Shown in pieces: positions 1 through 8,756 of a stretch of 64,000 nt of DNA. A program made the translations under genes and the position numbers. Position 1 is the stretch's first letter; each line of letters starts with the position of its first letter. The stretch is from Pelagimonas phthalicica (GTDB lineage Bacteria > Pseudomonadota > Alphaproteobacteria > Rhodobacterales > Rhodobacteraceae). Below the pieces are notes generated by a model, which was given only the letters and a program-made list of their open reading frames with translations, was not told the origin of the DNA and did not search any database. The stretch covers positions 1,302,001 through 1,366,000 of the forward strand of contig NZ_SOAP01000001.1 of the NCBI RefSeq assembly GCF_004364805.1, read 5' to 3'.

Positions 1-1043
1 CTCCAGGTAAAGTCGATATCGCCCTCATCCAGAAAGGCAAAGCGTTTGCGCAGCCCGACAGCATGTTGTCGTTTGCGCGCGGCCAGGGCGTCGGGGCGCA
101 CACCGCCTGCCAGAAACTCCGCCGTGTTGCGGATCAGAAGTCTACGGTCGCATGTCAGCCGCATCGTCGCCCCCAGAGAGCGCGGCGAAAGGATGCCCCA
201 GCTGGCCGGGTTGCCAATGGCGCGCTCCTCTTCCGGTTTCAGGGGGCGGGTCAAGCTGGCTGTCAGCGCCAATGGAAACACACGGCGTTGTTTCAGCCCG
301 AGCCGGGGAAAGAACGCGTTCACAGCGACAAAGACCTGTTGCGCGCGCAATGTATGCCCGTTTGCCGTCATCGCCCAGCCCCCATCCAGGTGACGAAGTG
401 ACGAAATCGCCGTGTTTTCAAAGACCTCAACCGAGCGCGGCAAATGGGCCGCCAACCCTTGCGCCATCATCGCCGGTTGCAACAATGCGCCTCCGCTGGT
501 CTCGACCCCCAAACCATAAAAATCGGTCCCCAACCGCGTCTTTAGCTCGGGCCCCTCTACCAGGCGCGCATTGATCCCCAATTGCTGAAACGCATCCAAA
601 TGGCGCTGCAATCGTTGGTAATTGCGCGGATCATGTGCCGCATGGATTGACGGGGTATCCTCCCATTGCGCCTCGATGCCATGCTGTTGAACCAGGTCTC
701 GCAAACTGCTGACGCCAAAGCGATCAATCCGGTTCATGGTAAAGTAACTGGCCCGTCCCTGCTCTGTATGTAGCTGCGCATGACCGGGGCCCTCATTGGC
801 AACGGCAAAGCCGGAATTACGCGAACTGGCACCGCCGGTCACGCGCTTGGCGTCCACCAGCACAACCCGCGCCTCTGGCCGCAGCTCGGCAAGGCGGCGG
901 GCAATCGCCAACCCGGTAAACCCCGCCCCGATCACCACGCAATCCGCCGTGGCGTCAGCGTCAAGCGACCGATAGGGGGTCAGACCCGGAGCAAGCGCTG
1001 TCCAGCCACAGATATCTTCGACAAGTTTGGAACGAATATGCAT
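1..1043 (-). CDS. FAD-dependent oxidoreductase, DAO family (PuuB-like), partial
   Basis: Only the first 347 codons lie in the window; the C-terminus runs off the left edge. My translation of the minus strand starts at the ATG at 1043, preceded by CAGGAG. It shows a dinucleotide-binding motif GAGFTG at residues 39-44, an acidic residue ending the second beta strand (VLVDAKR, Asp64) and the family motif GASSRNSGF at 71-79, where gamma-glutamylputrescine oxidases and related amine oxidases carry GASGRNGG. The protein is therefore a flavoprotein expected to oxidise an amine or amino acid. The substrate is not readable from sequence. A second member of the same family closes the polyamine operon at 17.6 kb. 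The gene ends beyond the window, so operon partners on that side are unknown. Confidence 0.85.
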   Translation of the reverse strand, partial: MHIRSKLVEDICGWTALAPGLTPYRSLDADATADCVVIGAGFTGLAIARRLAELRPEARVVLVDAKRVTGGASSRNSGFAVANEGPGHAQLHTEQGRASYFTMNRIDRFGVSSLRDLVQQHGIEAQWEDTPSIHAAHDPRNYQRLQRHLDAFQQLGINARLVEGPELKTRLGTDFYGLGVETSGGALLQPAMMAQGLAAHLPRSVEVFENTAISSLRHLDGGWAMTANGHTLRAQQVFVAVNAFFPRLGLKQRRVFPLALTASLTRPLKPEEERAIGNPASWGILSPRSLGATMRLTCDRRLLIRNTAEFLAGGVRPDALAARKRQHAVGLRKRFAFLDEGDIDFTW

Positions 1044-1360
1044 TGCGACCGAGAGCTCCTGATTCAAAACCAGCCATCATATTCGCCAGATAACGGCAAT
1101 GCCGTGCCCGATGAAAGCCATCACATCGCTATGTCGAAAAGTTCTGGAGGATCGCGGGGCGCAGCGTCTTGGCGACCAAAGGTCAACCTTCCAACTGCCA
1201 CCTAGTCAGGCTGTCCTCTCAGACCTGCTGAGGGCCCGGTCCTGCCCCTAGCCCTATAGCGCTTCGAGAAAACGTTGAATCGCAAAAACCTTGCCATGCG
1301 TCGCGTTCTCAGGCCATTCGCGATCCGTTTGTCGCAACCATTTCTCGAAACACTTTAAAC
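1044..1360. other. Intergenic region between oxidoreductase and lpd
   Basis: No supportable gene. It holds the upstream region of the minus-strand oxidoreductase and, further right, the lpd terminator. A 9-bp inverted repeat (TTCGAGAAA at 1263-1271 and TTTCTCGAA at 1341-1349) is visible but too widely spaced to interpret. Confidence 0.5.
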
Positions 1361-1384
1361 AAAAAAGGCGGGGTTTCCCCCGCC
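1361..1384 (-). terminator. Rho-independent terminator after lpd
   Basis: Read on the minus strand, a perfect 7-bp stem GGCGGGG / CCCCGCC with a GAAA tetraloop is followed by six T residues. It lies 21 bp past the lpd stop codon and ends the aceE-aceF-lpd transcript. Confidence 0.93.
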
Positions 1385-1405
1385 TCTCTTTGTGTCATGT
1401 TCCGC

Positions 1406-3151
1406 TTACTTTTTACGCTTTTTAGGCGGCATCAGGTCGGTGATGGTGCCCTCAAACATCTCGGCGGCAAAGTTCACGGTCTCTGACAGGGTCGGGTGCG
1501 GGTGGATGGTGTGGCCCAGATCAACCGCATCCGCGCCCATCTCAATCGCCAGCGCGCATTCCGAGATCAGATCACCCGCATTGGTGCCCACGATGCAGGC
1601 TCCCAGCAGACGATCATCGCTCGGGTCAAAGATCAGCTTGGTCATGCCCTCAGAGCGCCCATTGGACAGGGATTTGCCCGATGCGGCCCAGGGGAACACG
1701 CCTTTTTCGACCTTGATACCTTTGGCCTTGGCCTCGGTCTCGGTCAGACCGCACCAGGCGACCTCGGGATCGGTATAGGCGACCGACGGGATCAGCTTGG
1801 CGTCAAAGAACCGCTTGTGACCTGCGGCAACCTCGGCGGCCACTTTGCCCTCATGAACAGCCTTATGCGCCAGCATCGGCTGGCCGACCACGTCACCAAT
1901 GGCAAAGATATGCGGCTGCCCGGTGCGCTGCTGCTTGTCCACGGCAATAAAGCCGCGATCATCCACAGCAACCCCCGCCTGGTCGGCATTGATCAGCTTG
2001 CCATTGGGCTTGCGGCCCACGGCGACCAGAACCTTGTCAAACGTATCGGAAAAGCTTTCGCCCTTATCATCCTCAAAGGTGACCTTCATGCCAGCATCAG
2101 TGGCCTCAACCGCCGTCACTTTGTTCTTGAGGAAGATATTCTCATAACGCCCTTTGATGCGGTTCATCAGAGGCTTCACCACATCCTTATCCGCACCCGG
2201 AATGATCTGATCCATCAGCTCAACCACGGTGATCTTCGATCCCAAAGCGTCGTAAACACAGGCCATTTCCAGACCAATGATGCCGCCACCCAGAACCAGC
2301 ATCCGCTCTGGCACGTCTTTCAGCTCCAGCGCGCCAGTGCTGTCGATCACGCGCTCATCCTCAGGAATGAAAGGCAGCGCAACCGGCTCAGACCCCGCCG
2401 CGATGATGCATTGATCGAACGACACGGTGGTGACACCGTCTTCACCGGCAACCGAAATCATATTCGGCCCGGTAAAGGTGCCCATGCCGCGCACAATCTG
2501 CACCTTGCGCCCCTTGGACAAGCCGTCCAAACCACCGGTCAACTGGCCGACAACACTGTCCTTAAAGGCGCGCAACTCGTCCAGATTGATCTCGGGCTTG
2601 GCAAAGCTGACACCATGCGAAGACATCTCTTCGGCCTCGGTGATCACCTTGGCCACGTGCAGCAGCGCCTTGGACGGGATGCAGCCCACGTTCAGGCACA
2701 CGCCGCCCAGGGTCGGGTTCTTTTCGATCAGCACAACCTTTTTGCCAAGGTCCGCCGCACGGAACGCCGCCGTATAGCCGCCCGGGCCAGAGCCCAGAAC
2801 CACGACCTCGGCATGCACGTCACCCGCGCCTGTCGCGGTGCCGGTTGCGGCCACGGGCGCTGGAGCCGCTTCTGCGGCCGCGTCCGCAGGGGGCTCGATG
2901 CCCCCTTCGGACGCCCCCCCTCCAGAGGCCTCCAACACCATGATCAACGAGCCTTCCGAGACTTTGTCCCCTTCAGCAACCTTGATCTCTTTGACCACAC
3001 CAGCTGCGGGCGACGGCACTTCCATCGTCGCCTTGTCGCTCTCGATCTCGATCAGCGGGTCTTCTTCGGCCACGCTGTCCCCCACGGCCACCAGAACGGC
3101 AACCACAGGCACGTCGGTGAAATCACCAATATCGGGTACTTTGATTTCCAT
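1406..3151 (-). CDS. lpdA: Dihydrolipoamide dehydrogenase (E3) with N-terminal lipoyl domain
   Basis: E3 of the pyruvate dehydrogenase complex, which re-oxidises dihydrolipoyl groups using FAD and NAD+. Residues 1-75 form a lipoyl domain with the lipoylation site Lys40 in the DKATMEVP context. An Ala/Pro-rich linker follows to about residue 110. Then come the FAD motif GSGPGG (120-125), the redox-active disulfide Cys152/Cys157 in CLNVGC, and the C-terminal HPHPTLSE carrying the catalytic His. The 581-aa length fits lipoyl-bearing E3 proteins rather than the 470-aa form. I chose the ATG at 3151 because GAGGTG lies 6 nt upstream; a GTG at 3160 is the in-frame alternative. It is the last gene of aceE-aceF-lpd, starting about 10 bp after the aceF stop. 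The lipoyl domain is almost identical to that of aceF. Confidence 0.97.
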   Translation of the reverse strand: MEIKVPDIGDFTDVPVVAVLVAVGDSVAEEDPLIEIESDKATMEVPSPAAGVVKEIKVAEGDKVSEGSLIMVLEASGGGASEGGIEPPADAAAEAAPAPVAATGTATGAGDVHAEVVVLGSGPGGYTAAFRAADLGKKVVLIEKNPTLGGVCLNVGCIPSKALLHVAKVITEAEEMSSHGVSFAKPEINLDELRAFKDSVVGQLTGGLDGLSKGRKVQIVRGMGTFTGPNMISVAGEDGVTTVSFDQCIIAAGSEPVALPFIPEDERVIDSTGALELKDVPERMLVLGGGIIGLEMACVYDALGSKITVVELMDQIIPGADKDVVKPLMNRIKGRYENIFLKNKVTAVEATDAGMKVTFEDDKGESFSDTFDKVLVAVGRKPNGKLINADQAGVAVDDRGFIAVDKQQRTGQPHIFAIGDVVGQPMLAHKAVHEGKVAAEVAAGHKRFFDAKLIPSVAYTDPEVAWCGLTETEAKAKGIKVEKGVFPWAASGKSLSNGRSEGMTKLIFDPSDDRLLGACIVGTNAGDLISECALAIEMGADAVDLGHTIHPHPTLSETVNFAAEMFEGTITDLMPPKKRKK

Positions 3152-3161
3152 GATTGTCACC

Positions 3162-4418
3162 TCACCACATCAGCTTGCGCATATCGCCCAGAAGGGTTTT
3201 CAGCGTCACGCAGAAGCGCGCCGCCAAAGCCCCGTCAATGGCGCGATGGTCATAAGACAGCGACAGCGGCTGCATCAGGCGCGGCACAAATTCCTCGCCA
3301 TTCCAGACCGGGGCCATCTTGGAGCGGGTCAGCCCCAGGATCGCCACCTCTGGCGCATTCACGATCGGCGTGAAGGAGGTCCCGCCAATCCCGCCCAGCG
3401 AGGAAATGGTAAAGGTCGCCCCGGACATATCCGCTGATTTCAGCTCACCCGCGCGGGCCTTGCCGGACAGTTCCATCAGGTCCTTGGAGATTTCGACAAT
3501 TCCTTTGCGATCCGCATCCTTGATCACCGGCACAACCAGTCCACCAGGAGTGTCGGCCGCAAAACCGATATTGTAGTAATCCTTCTTGATCAGCTTATCG
3601 CCGTCAGGATGGATCGAGCTGTTGACTTCCCAATGCTCTTTCAGCGCCGAAACAGACGCCTTGATGACAAAGCTCAGCAAGGTCACGCGATAGCCATTCT
3701 CTTTGGCCATCGTGTCCATTTCCTTGCGGTACTTGTCCAGGTCGGTGATGTCCGCTTCGTCATTATGCGTGACATGTGGAATGTTGAGCCAGTATTTGTG
3801 CAAGGCAGGCCCGGACAGTTTTTTGATCCGCGGCATTTCCACATCTTCAACCGGGCCGAATTTCGAAAAGTCTACAGCTGGGATCGGTGGGATACCCATG
3901 CCGCCCTGTGCGCCGGCTGCTGCCGCTGCCGGGGCCACGCTGGATTTCAGCGCCTTCTCGATGTCTTCGCGCAGGATGCGTCCCTTGCGACCGGTGCCGT
4001 TCACCTTGTTCAGGTCCACCTCAACCCGACGGGCAAAGGCACGCACCGAGGGTGAGGCATGCACCTTTGAGAACCCCGCATCGGTGACCGGAGCCGCCGC
4101 CACAGGGGCCGGAGCCGCTGCTGCGGGCGCTGCCGCCGGGGCGGCCTCTGCCTTGGGGGCCTCGGTTGGGGCGGCTGCCGCGCCAGATCCTTCGACCACC
4201 ATGATCAGCGTGCCTTCCGAGACATTGTCGCCCTCGGCAACTTTGATCTCTTTGACCACACCGGCCACCGGCGATGGTACTTCCATCGTCGCCTTGTCGG
4301 ATTCAATCTCGATCAGCGGGTCTTCTTCGGCCACCGTGTCGCCCACGGAAACCAGAACCGCCACAACCGGCACATCAGTGAAATCGCCAATATCGGGGAC
4401 TGTTACGTCAACTGTCAT
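3162..4418 (-). CDS. aceF: Pyruvate dehydrogenase E2, dihydrolipoyllysine acetyltransferase
   Basis: Core E2 of the pyruvate dehydrogenase complex, transferring acetyl groups from lipoyl-lysine to CoA. There is one lipoyl domain (residues 1-78, Lys42 in DKATMEVP), an Ala/Pro linker (about 82-112), a peripheral-subunit-binding domain (about 118-155, with [20 protein letters not shown]) and the catalytic domain (about 190-418). The active-site motif DHRAIDG spans 390-396. At 418 aa it has a single lipoyl domain, unlike the three-domain enteric enzyme. The extra lipoyl domain on E3 may compensate, though that is inference. It lies between aceE, with an 85-bp gap that contains a palindromic element, and lpdA. 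Confidence 0.97.
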   Translation of the reverse strand: MTVDVTVPDIGDFTDVPVVAVLVSVGDTVAEEDPLIEIESDKATMEVPSPVAGVVKEIKVAEGDNVSEGTLIMVVEGSGAAAAPTEAPKAEAAPAAAPAAAAPAPVAAAPVTDAGFSKVHASPSVRAFARRVEVDLNKVNGTGRKGRILREDIEKALKSSVAPAAAAAGAQGGMGIPPIPAVDFSKFGPVEDVEMPRIKKLSGPALHKYWLNIPHVTHNDEADITDLDKYRKEMDTMAKENGYRVTLLSFVIKASVSALKEHWEVNSSIHPDGDKLIKKDYYNIGFAADTPGGLVVPVIKDADRKGIVEISKDLMELSGKARAGELKSADMSGATFTISSLGGIGGTSFTPIVNAPEVAILGLTRSKMAPVWNGEEFVPRLMQPLSLSYDHRAIDGALAARFCVTLKTLLGDMRKLMW

Positions 4419-4446
4419 TGTTCAAACTCCAGATTTCTTTTTGGCC

Positions 4447-4491
4447 GCTTGCCCGAACCGCAAAACCGGTACCCACTTTTGCTGGGCAAGC
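4447..4491. repeat. 45-bp interrupted palindrome between aceE and aceF (REP-like)
   Basis: The arms GCTTGCCC (4447-4454) and GGGCAAGC (4484-4491) are perfectly complementary, and a nested pair GCAAAA / TTTTGC lies inside. The central sequence (about CGCAAAACCGGTACCCAC) resembles palindromic intergenic units common in alphaproteobacteria; that family resemblance is from memory. It may act as an mRNA hairpin separating E1 from E2 expression. Confidence 0.7.
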
Positions 4492-4503
4492 TCCATATCC
4501 CGC

Positions 4504-7161
4504 TCAAACCAAACGCGGGTTCGGCTTTTCGCCGTCGATGTCATATTTTGCCAAAGCGGCTTTCAGGTCTTTCTCGCTCACCACGCCTTCGCGGAAGAGA
4601 TCGACCATCGCGGCTGCGGCGATGTGGTTGGCATCCACCTCAAAGAAGCGACGCAGGTTCACCCGGCTATCCGAGCGACCAAACCCATCTGTCCCCAGAA
4701 CCGTGTAACGGTTTGGAACACAGGTGCGGATCTGCTCTGCATAGTTCTTCATGTAATCGGTGGCAGCGATGATCGGACCTTTGGCATTGGCGAATTGCTG
4801 CGCCACGTAAGAGGTCTTTTGCTCTGCCAGCGGGTTCAACCGGTTATGGCGCGCCACATCCTGGCAATCCCGTGCCAATTCGTTCAGCGAGGTCGCCGAC
4901 CAGATATCCGAGGTCACGCCAAAGTCTTCCTTGAGCATCTCGGCGGCTTTGATCGCCTGCACCAGAATGGTGCCCGAGCCCATCAGGTTCACATGCTTTT
5001 TCGCCGGTTTCGCCGTCTTCTGGAAACGGTAGAGACCTTTGATAATGCCCTCTTCAGCGCCCATCGGCATGTCGGGATGGCTGTAATTCTCGTTCATCAA
5101 GGTCAGGTAAAAGAACACGTCTTCCTGATCCTGATACATCCGTTTCATACCATGCTGCACGATCACCGCGACCTCATAGCTAAAGGTCGGGTCATAGCTG
5201 ATGCAGTTCGGGATGGTGCCCGCAAGGATGTGGGAATGCCCATCCTCGTGCTGCAAGCCTTCGCCGTTCAGCGTCGTGCGGCCCGCAGTGCCGCCCAGCA
5301 TAAAGCCACGGGCACGGCTGTCGCCTGCGGCCCAAGCCAGATCGCCGATGCGCTGGAAGCCAAACATCGAGTAATAGATAAAGAACGGGATCATCGGCAC
5401 GCCGTGGTTGGAATAAGACGTCGCCGCCGCAATCCAATCCGCCATCGCACCCGCTTCGTTGATGCCTTCCTGCAGAACCTGACCGCTTTCAGATTCCTTG
5501 TAATACATCATCTGTTCAGCATCTTCGGGCGTGTATTGCTGGCCCTTGGGGTTATAAATCCCGACCGAGCGGAACAGCCCTTCCATCCCGAATGTGCGGC
5601 TTTCATCCGGCACGATTGGCACGATATTCTTGCCGATCTTCTTGTCCCGCAGCAGCGTGGTCAGAATACGGACAAAGGCCATGGTGGTCGAAATCTCGCG
5701 CTCACCGGTGCTTTCTAGTTGAGCCTTAAACTTTTCCAGTTCCGGGATCTCAAGCGCAGGCGCGCCAGTAAAGCGTTTGGGGAATTCCCCGCCCAGCTCT
5801 TTGCGACGATCCGCAAGATAGGCTTTTTGCGCGTTGTTCAGCGTAACAAACGGCACCTTCTCTTTCAGCTCCTCATCCGTCACTGGAATTTGGAAACGGT
5901 CGCGCATGGCTTTCAGCTGATCTTCGGCCATTTTCTTTTGCTGGTGGGTGGTGTTCTGCCCCTCACCAGCGCTGCCCATGCCGTAACCCTTGACGGTTTT
6001 GACCAGAAGCACAGTTGGCTGACCCTTGGCCTCGGTCGCGCGTTTAAAGGCGTTATAGACCTTTTTCGGGTCATGCCCGCCGCGACGCAGCGCCCAAATC
6101 TGATCGTCCGACCAGTCTTTGACCAGCTCAGCCGTCTCTGGATATTTGCCAAAGAAATGCTCGCGGATATAGGCCCCGTCCTTAGACTTAAAGGTCTGGT
6201 AATCGCCGTCCACGGTCTCTTCCATCAGCTGGCGCAGCTTGCCGCTGGTGTCTTTCTCCAGCAGCTCGTCCCAGCCTTTGCCCCAAAGCAGCTTGATCAC
6301 ATCCCAACCGGAACCGCGGAAATTGCCTTCGAGTTCTTGCACGATCTTGGAGTTGCCGCGCACCGGCCCGTCAAGACGCTGCAGGTTGCAGTTCACAACA
6401 AAGATCAGGTTGTCGAGACCCTCGCGCGCGGCCAGATGGATCGCGCCGAGGCTTTCGGGCTCGTCCATTTCGCCGTCACCAAGGAAGCACCAGACTTTGC
6501 GGTCGGCCATGTCGATCTGACCACGGTTGTGCATGTATTTCATGAACCGCGCCTGATAGATCGCCATCAGCGGGCCCAGACCCATGGAAACGGTTGGGAA
6601 CTGCCAGTAATCCGGCATCAGCCAAGGGTGCGGATAAGAGGACAACCCGCCGCCAGCAACCTCCGAGCGGAAGTTTTCCAACTGCTCTTCGCTCAGACGG
6701 CCTTCCATAAAGGAACGCGCGTAAATGCCGGGGATCACGTGCCCCTGAAAGAAGACCAGATCGCCGCCATGAATTGCGGATTTGGAGCGCCAGAAGTGGT
6801 TCAGACCAATATCATAAAGCGCAGCCGAGGAGGCGAAGGAGGCAATGTGCCCGCCATATTCGCTGCTCTCTTTATTGCGGCGCACAACGGTCGCCATGGC
6901 GTTCCACCGGTTGATGGTGCGGATGCGCCATTCCATATCGGTATCGCCGGGCATCTCGACTTCGTCATCGGTCGAAATGGTGTTCTGATAAGGCGTGGTC
7001 GCCGAGAAGGGCAGTTTCGCCCCAGCTGCGCGCGCTTGTTGTACAGCCTTGTCCAACAGGAAATGGGCGCGATCAGCACCGTCACGCTGGATGACGTCTT
7101 CGACCGCCTCCTGCCATTCCTGGGATTCAACCGGATCAATGTCATTTGGTAGATCTGCCAT
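4504..7161 (-). CDS. aceE: Pyruvate dehydrogenase E1, homodimeric type
   Basis: Thiamine-diphosphate-dependent E1 that decarboxylates pyruvate and acetylates E2. It is a single 885-aa chain, matching the homodimeric AceE class (E. coli 887 aa), not the split alpha/beta type usual in alphaproteobacteria. The ThDP-binding segment GDGEMDEPES...NCNLQRLDGP lies at about 229-266. The ATG at 7161 follows GAGAGGAC. It is first in aceE-aceF-lpdA. The promoter region (7162-7388) carries two GTTTA-N4-TAAAC boxes, suggesting control by a dedicated repressor or activator that is not encoded nearby. Activity with pyruvate rather than another 2-oxoacid is assumed from family. Confidence 0.97.
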   Translation of the reverse strand: MADLPNDIDPVESQEWQEAVEDVIQRDGADRAHFLLDKAVQQARAAGAKLPFSATTPYQNTISTDDEVEMPGDTDMEWRIRTINRWNAMATVVRRNKESSEYGGHIASFASSAALYDIGLNHFWRSKSAIHGGDLVFFQGHVIPGIYARSFMEGRLSEEQLENFRSEVAGGGLSSYPHPWLMPDYWQFPTVSMGLGPLMAIYQARFMKYMHNRGQIDMADRKVWCFLGDGEMDEPESLGAIHLAAREGLDNLIFVVNCNLQRLDGPVRGNSKIVQELEGNFRGSGWDVIKLLWGKGWDELLEKDTSGKLRQLMEETVDGDYQTFKSKDGAYIREHFFGKYPETAELVKDWSDDQIWALRRGGHDPKKVYNAFKRATEAKGQPTVLLVKTVKGYGMGSAGEGQNTTHQQKKMAEDQLKAMRDRFQIPVTDEELKEKVPFVTLNNAQKAYLADRRKELGGEFPKRFTGAPALEIPELEKFKAQLESTGEREISTTMAFVRILTTLLRDKKIGKNIVPIVPDESRTFGMEGLFRSVGIYNPKGQQYTPEDAEQMMYYKESESGQVLQEGINEAGAMADWIAAATSYSNHGVPMIPFFIYYSMFGFQRIGDLAWAAGDSRARGFMLGGTAGRTTLNGEGLQHEDGHSHILAGTIPNCISYDPTFSYEVAVIVQHGMKRMYQDQEDVFFYLTLMNENYSHPDMPMGAEEGIIKGLYRFQKTAKPAKKHVNLMGSGTILVQAIKAAEMLKEDFGVTSDIWSATSLNELARDCQDVARHNRLNPLAEQKTSYVAQQFANAKGPIIAATDYMKNYAEQIRTCVPNRYTVLGTDGFGRSDSRVNLRRFFEVDANHIAAAAMVDLFREGVVSEKDLKAALAKYDIDGEKPNPRLV

Positions 7162-7199
7162 ATGTCCTCTCTCCCTTGCTGCGCCGGGGCGCGTTAATT

Positions 7200-7215
7200 G
7201 GTTTAAAGCTAAACC
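7200..7215. promoter_or_regulatory. Palindromic operator candidate upstream of aceE, copy 1
   Basis: GGTTTAAAGCTAAACC is a perfect dyad (6-bp arms, 4-bp centre) 39 bp upstream of the aceE start. It shares GTTTA-N4-TAAAC with copy 2 at 7358-7371. The centres are 157 bp apart, close to 15 helical turns. Confidence 0.6.
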
Positions 7216-7357
7216 AAGTCAATTTCCGCGCAATCAGGAAGAGAAAGCCAAGGCGATACTCTTCTGCAATCGCGTTGGAATGATGATTTAGCAGGTCCCG
7301 CTACGTCACGGCAGATAAGCAGACGCATAGCTTTCATGCGCCAGACGCATGGCTATT

Positions 7358-7371
7358 GTTTAACGTTAAAC
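7358..7371. promoter_or_regulatory. Palindromic operator candidate upstream of aceE, copy 2
   Basis: GTTTAACGTTAAAC is a perfect 14-bp palindrome between the rmuC stop and aceE. It repeats the GTTTA-N4-TAAAC architecture of the site at 7200-7215. Confidence 0.6.
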
Positions 7372-7388
7372 TTTAGATGATTTCTAAA

Positions 7389-8756
7389 CTAGCTCTTATC
7401 CGGCAGGGCAACCACATTGCCCGTACCGTCCTGCGCCAGCTCTTCGAAATCGAAATTATCCAAACGCCGTGCACGTTTACCAGCCTTGTCCGAGCTGATC
7501 TTGATCTCTTCGATATCCTTGGCCGCCTGGCCAAAGTGACGGTCCAGATTGCCCACGCGGGTGCCCAAACGCTCCACATCCTGCGAGAGCATCGACAATT
7601 CTTTACGAATGGCCCCGGCCTGTTCGCGCATCCGCGCATCCTTGAGAATCGCCCGCATTGTGTTCAGCGTGGCCATACACGTCGTAGGCGAAACGATCCA
7701 AACCCGCGCGGCAAAGCCTTCGCGCACCAGATCGGGAAAGTTCGCGTGCAGCTCGGCATAGATCGCCTCAGACGGCAAAAACATCAGCGCGCCATCCGCG
7801 GTCTCACCATCCAGGATGTATTTCTCGGAAATATCCTTGATGTGCTTCCTGACCGAGGTCTTGAGCTGCCGCGCCGCCTCGACCACCTGCGCATCCGTCG
7901 TCGAATTGCGCAGCGCCTCGTACCCTTCCAGCGGGAACTTCGCATCCACCACAATCGGCCCCGGAGGGTTGGGCAAATGGATCAGGCAATCGGCCCGCTT
8001 GCCGTTGCTCAGCGTCGCCTGCAGCGTATAGCTGTCCTTGGGCAGTGCTTTGGAGACAATATCCGTCAGCTGAATTTCCCCAAACGCCCCGCGTGTCTGC
8101 TTGTTCGACAGGATATCCTGCAAGGTCAGCACATCACCCGACAGTTTGGTGATATTCTCTTGCGCCTTGTCGATGGTTTGCAGCCGTTCCTGCAAGGCCG
8201 ACAGCGAGGTCGCGGTGTTCTTGGCGCTGCCAGACAAAGCGACATTCATCTTTTCCTGCAGATCGGTCAGGTTGCGCGCGGTCTTCATCTGCAGATCCGC
8301 CATATTCTCCTGCAACCGCACCTGATTTTGCCCCAGCGTCTCGGACAGTTTCAACTGCTGCGCCGCCATATTATCCGCTAGGCTTTGCTGCATATGGGCA
8401 AGGTTTTCACCGGTATTGCGCTGCACCTTTGACAGGTCCTCATGCAGGCGCAACTGCACCTCGCCCAGCCGCTGCTCCATCAGCACTGTCATTTGGGTCG
8501 CCGATTGGGTCTGCTGATGCGCCACCGAGTTCAAACTGCCTTCAAGCTGCCCCTGCCCATTGGCCAGATGATCGACCCGGGCCGACATATCGCCCAAAGC
8601 ATGGGCCAGCATCTCGGCGGTTTGCGCGGTCTGCCCGGCGCGGCGCAGGCTGGTGATCAACAGCACCAGCATCAGCAGCAGCACAAAGCCAACCGCCAGC
8701 ACCATCACAACCACCGGGTCCTGCAAAGAATAAGACGTGTCACCAATCTGGATCAT
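7389..8756 (-). CDS. rmuC: DNA recombination protein RmuC
   Basis: RmuC-family protein of 455 aa, linked in other bacteria to limiting recombination at inverted repeats. One N-terminal membrane segment (about residues 14-36) is followed by a long heptad-like coiled coil rich in Gln, Leu and Met (about 45-215). The nuclease-like RmuC core comes next, with VDAKFPLE near residue 268 and a MFLPSEAIYAEL segment. The ATG overlaps the mutL stop by 4 bp (ATGA), so translation is coupled to mutL. It is separated from aceE by 227 bp that carry the aceE regulatory region and no obvious rmuC terminator. Confidence 0.93.
   Translation of the reverse strand: MIQIGDTSYSLQDPVVVMVLAVGFVLLLMLVLLITSLRRAGQTAQTAEMLAHALGDMSARVDHLANGQGQLEGSLNSVAHQQTQSATQMTVLMEQRLGEVQLRLHEDLSKVQRNTGENLAHMQQSLADNMAAQQLKLSETLGQNQVRLQENMADLQMKTARNLTDLQEKMNVALSGSAKNTATSLSALQERLQTIDKAQENITKLSGDVLTLQDILSNKQTRGAFGEIQLTDIVSKALPKDSYTLQATLSNGKRADCLIHLPNPPGPIVVDAKFPLEGYEALRNSTTDAQVVEAARQLKTSVRKHIKDISEKYILDGETADGALMFLPSEAIYAELHANFPDLVREGFAARVWIVSPTTCMATLNTMRAILKDARMREQAGAIRKELSMLSQDVERLGTRVGNLDRHFGQAAKDIEEIKISSDKAGKRARRLDNFDFEELAQDGTGNVVALPDKS

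Noticed and set aside
1496-7152. Very long plus-strand open frames (up to 671 codons) opposite lpdA, aceF and aceE
   Set aside because: They are antisense to intact, recognisable enzymes, have His/Arg/Gln-rich compositions typical of antisense frames in high-GC DNA, and lack ribosome-binding sites.
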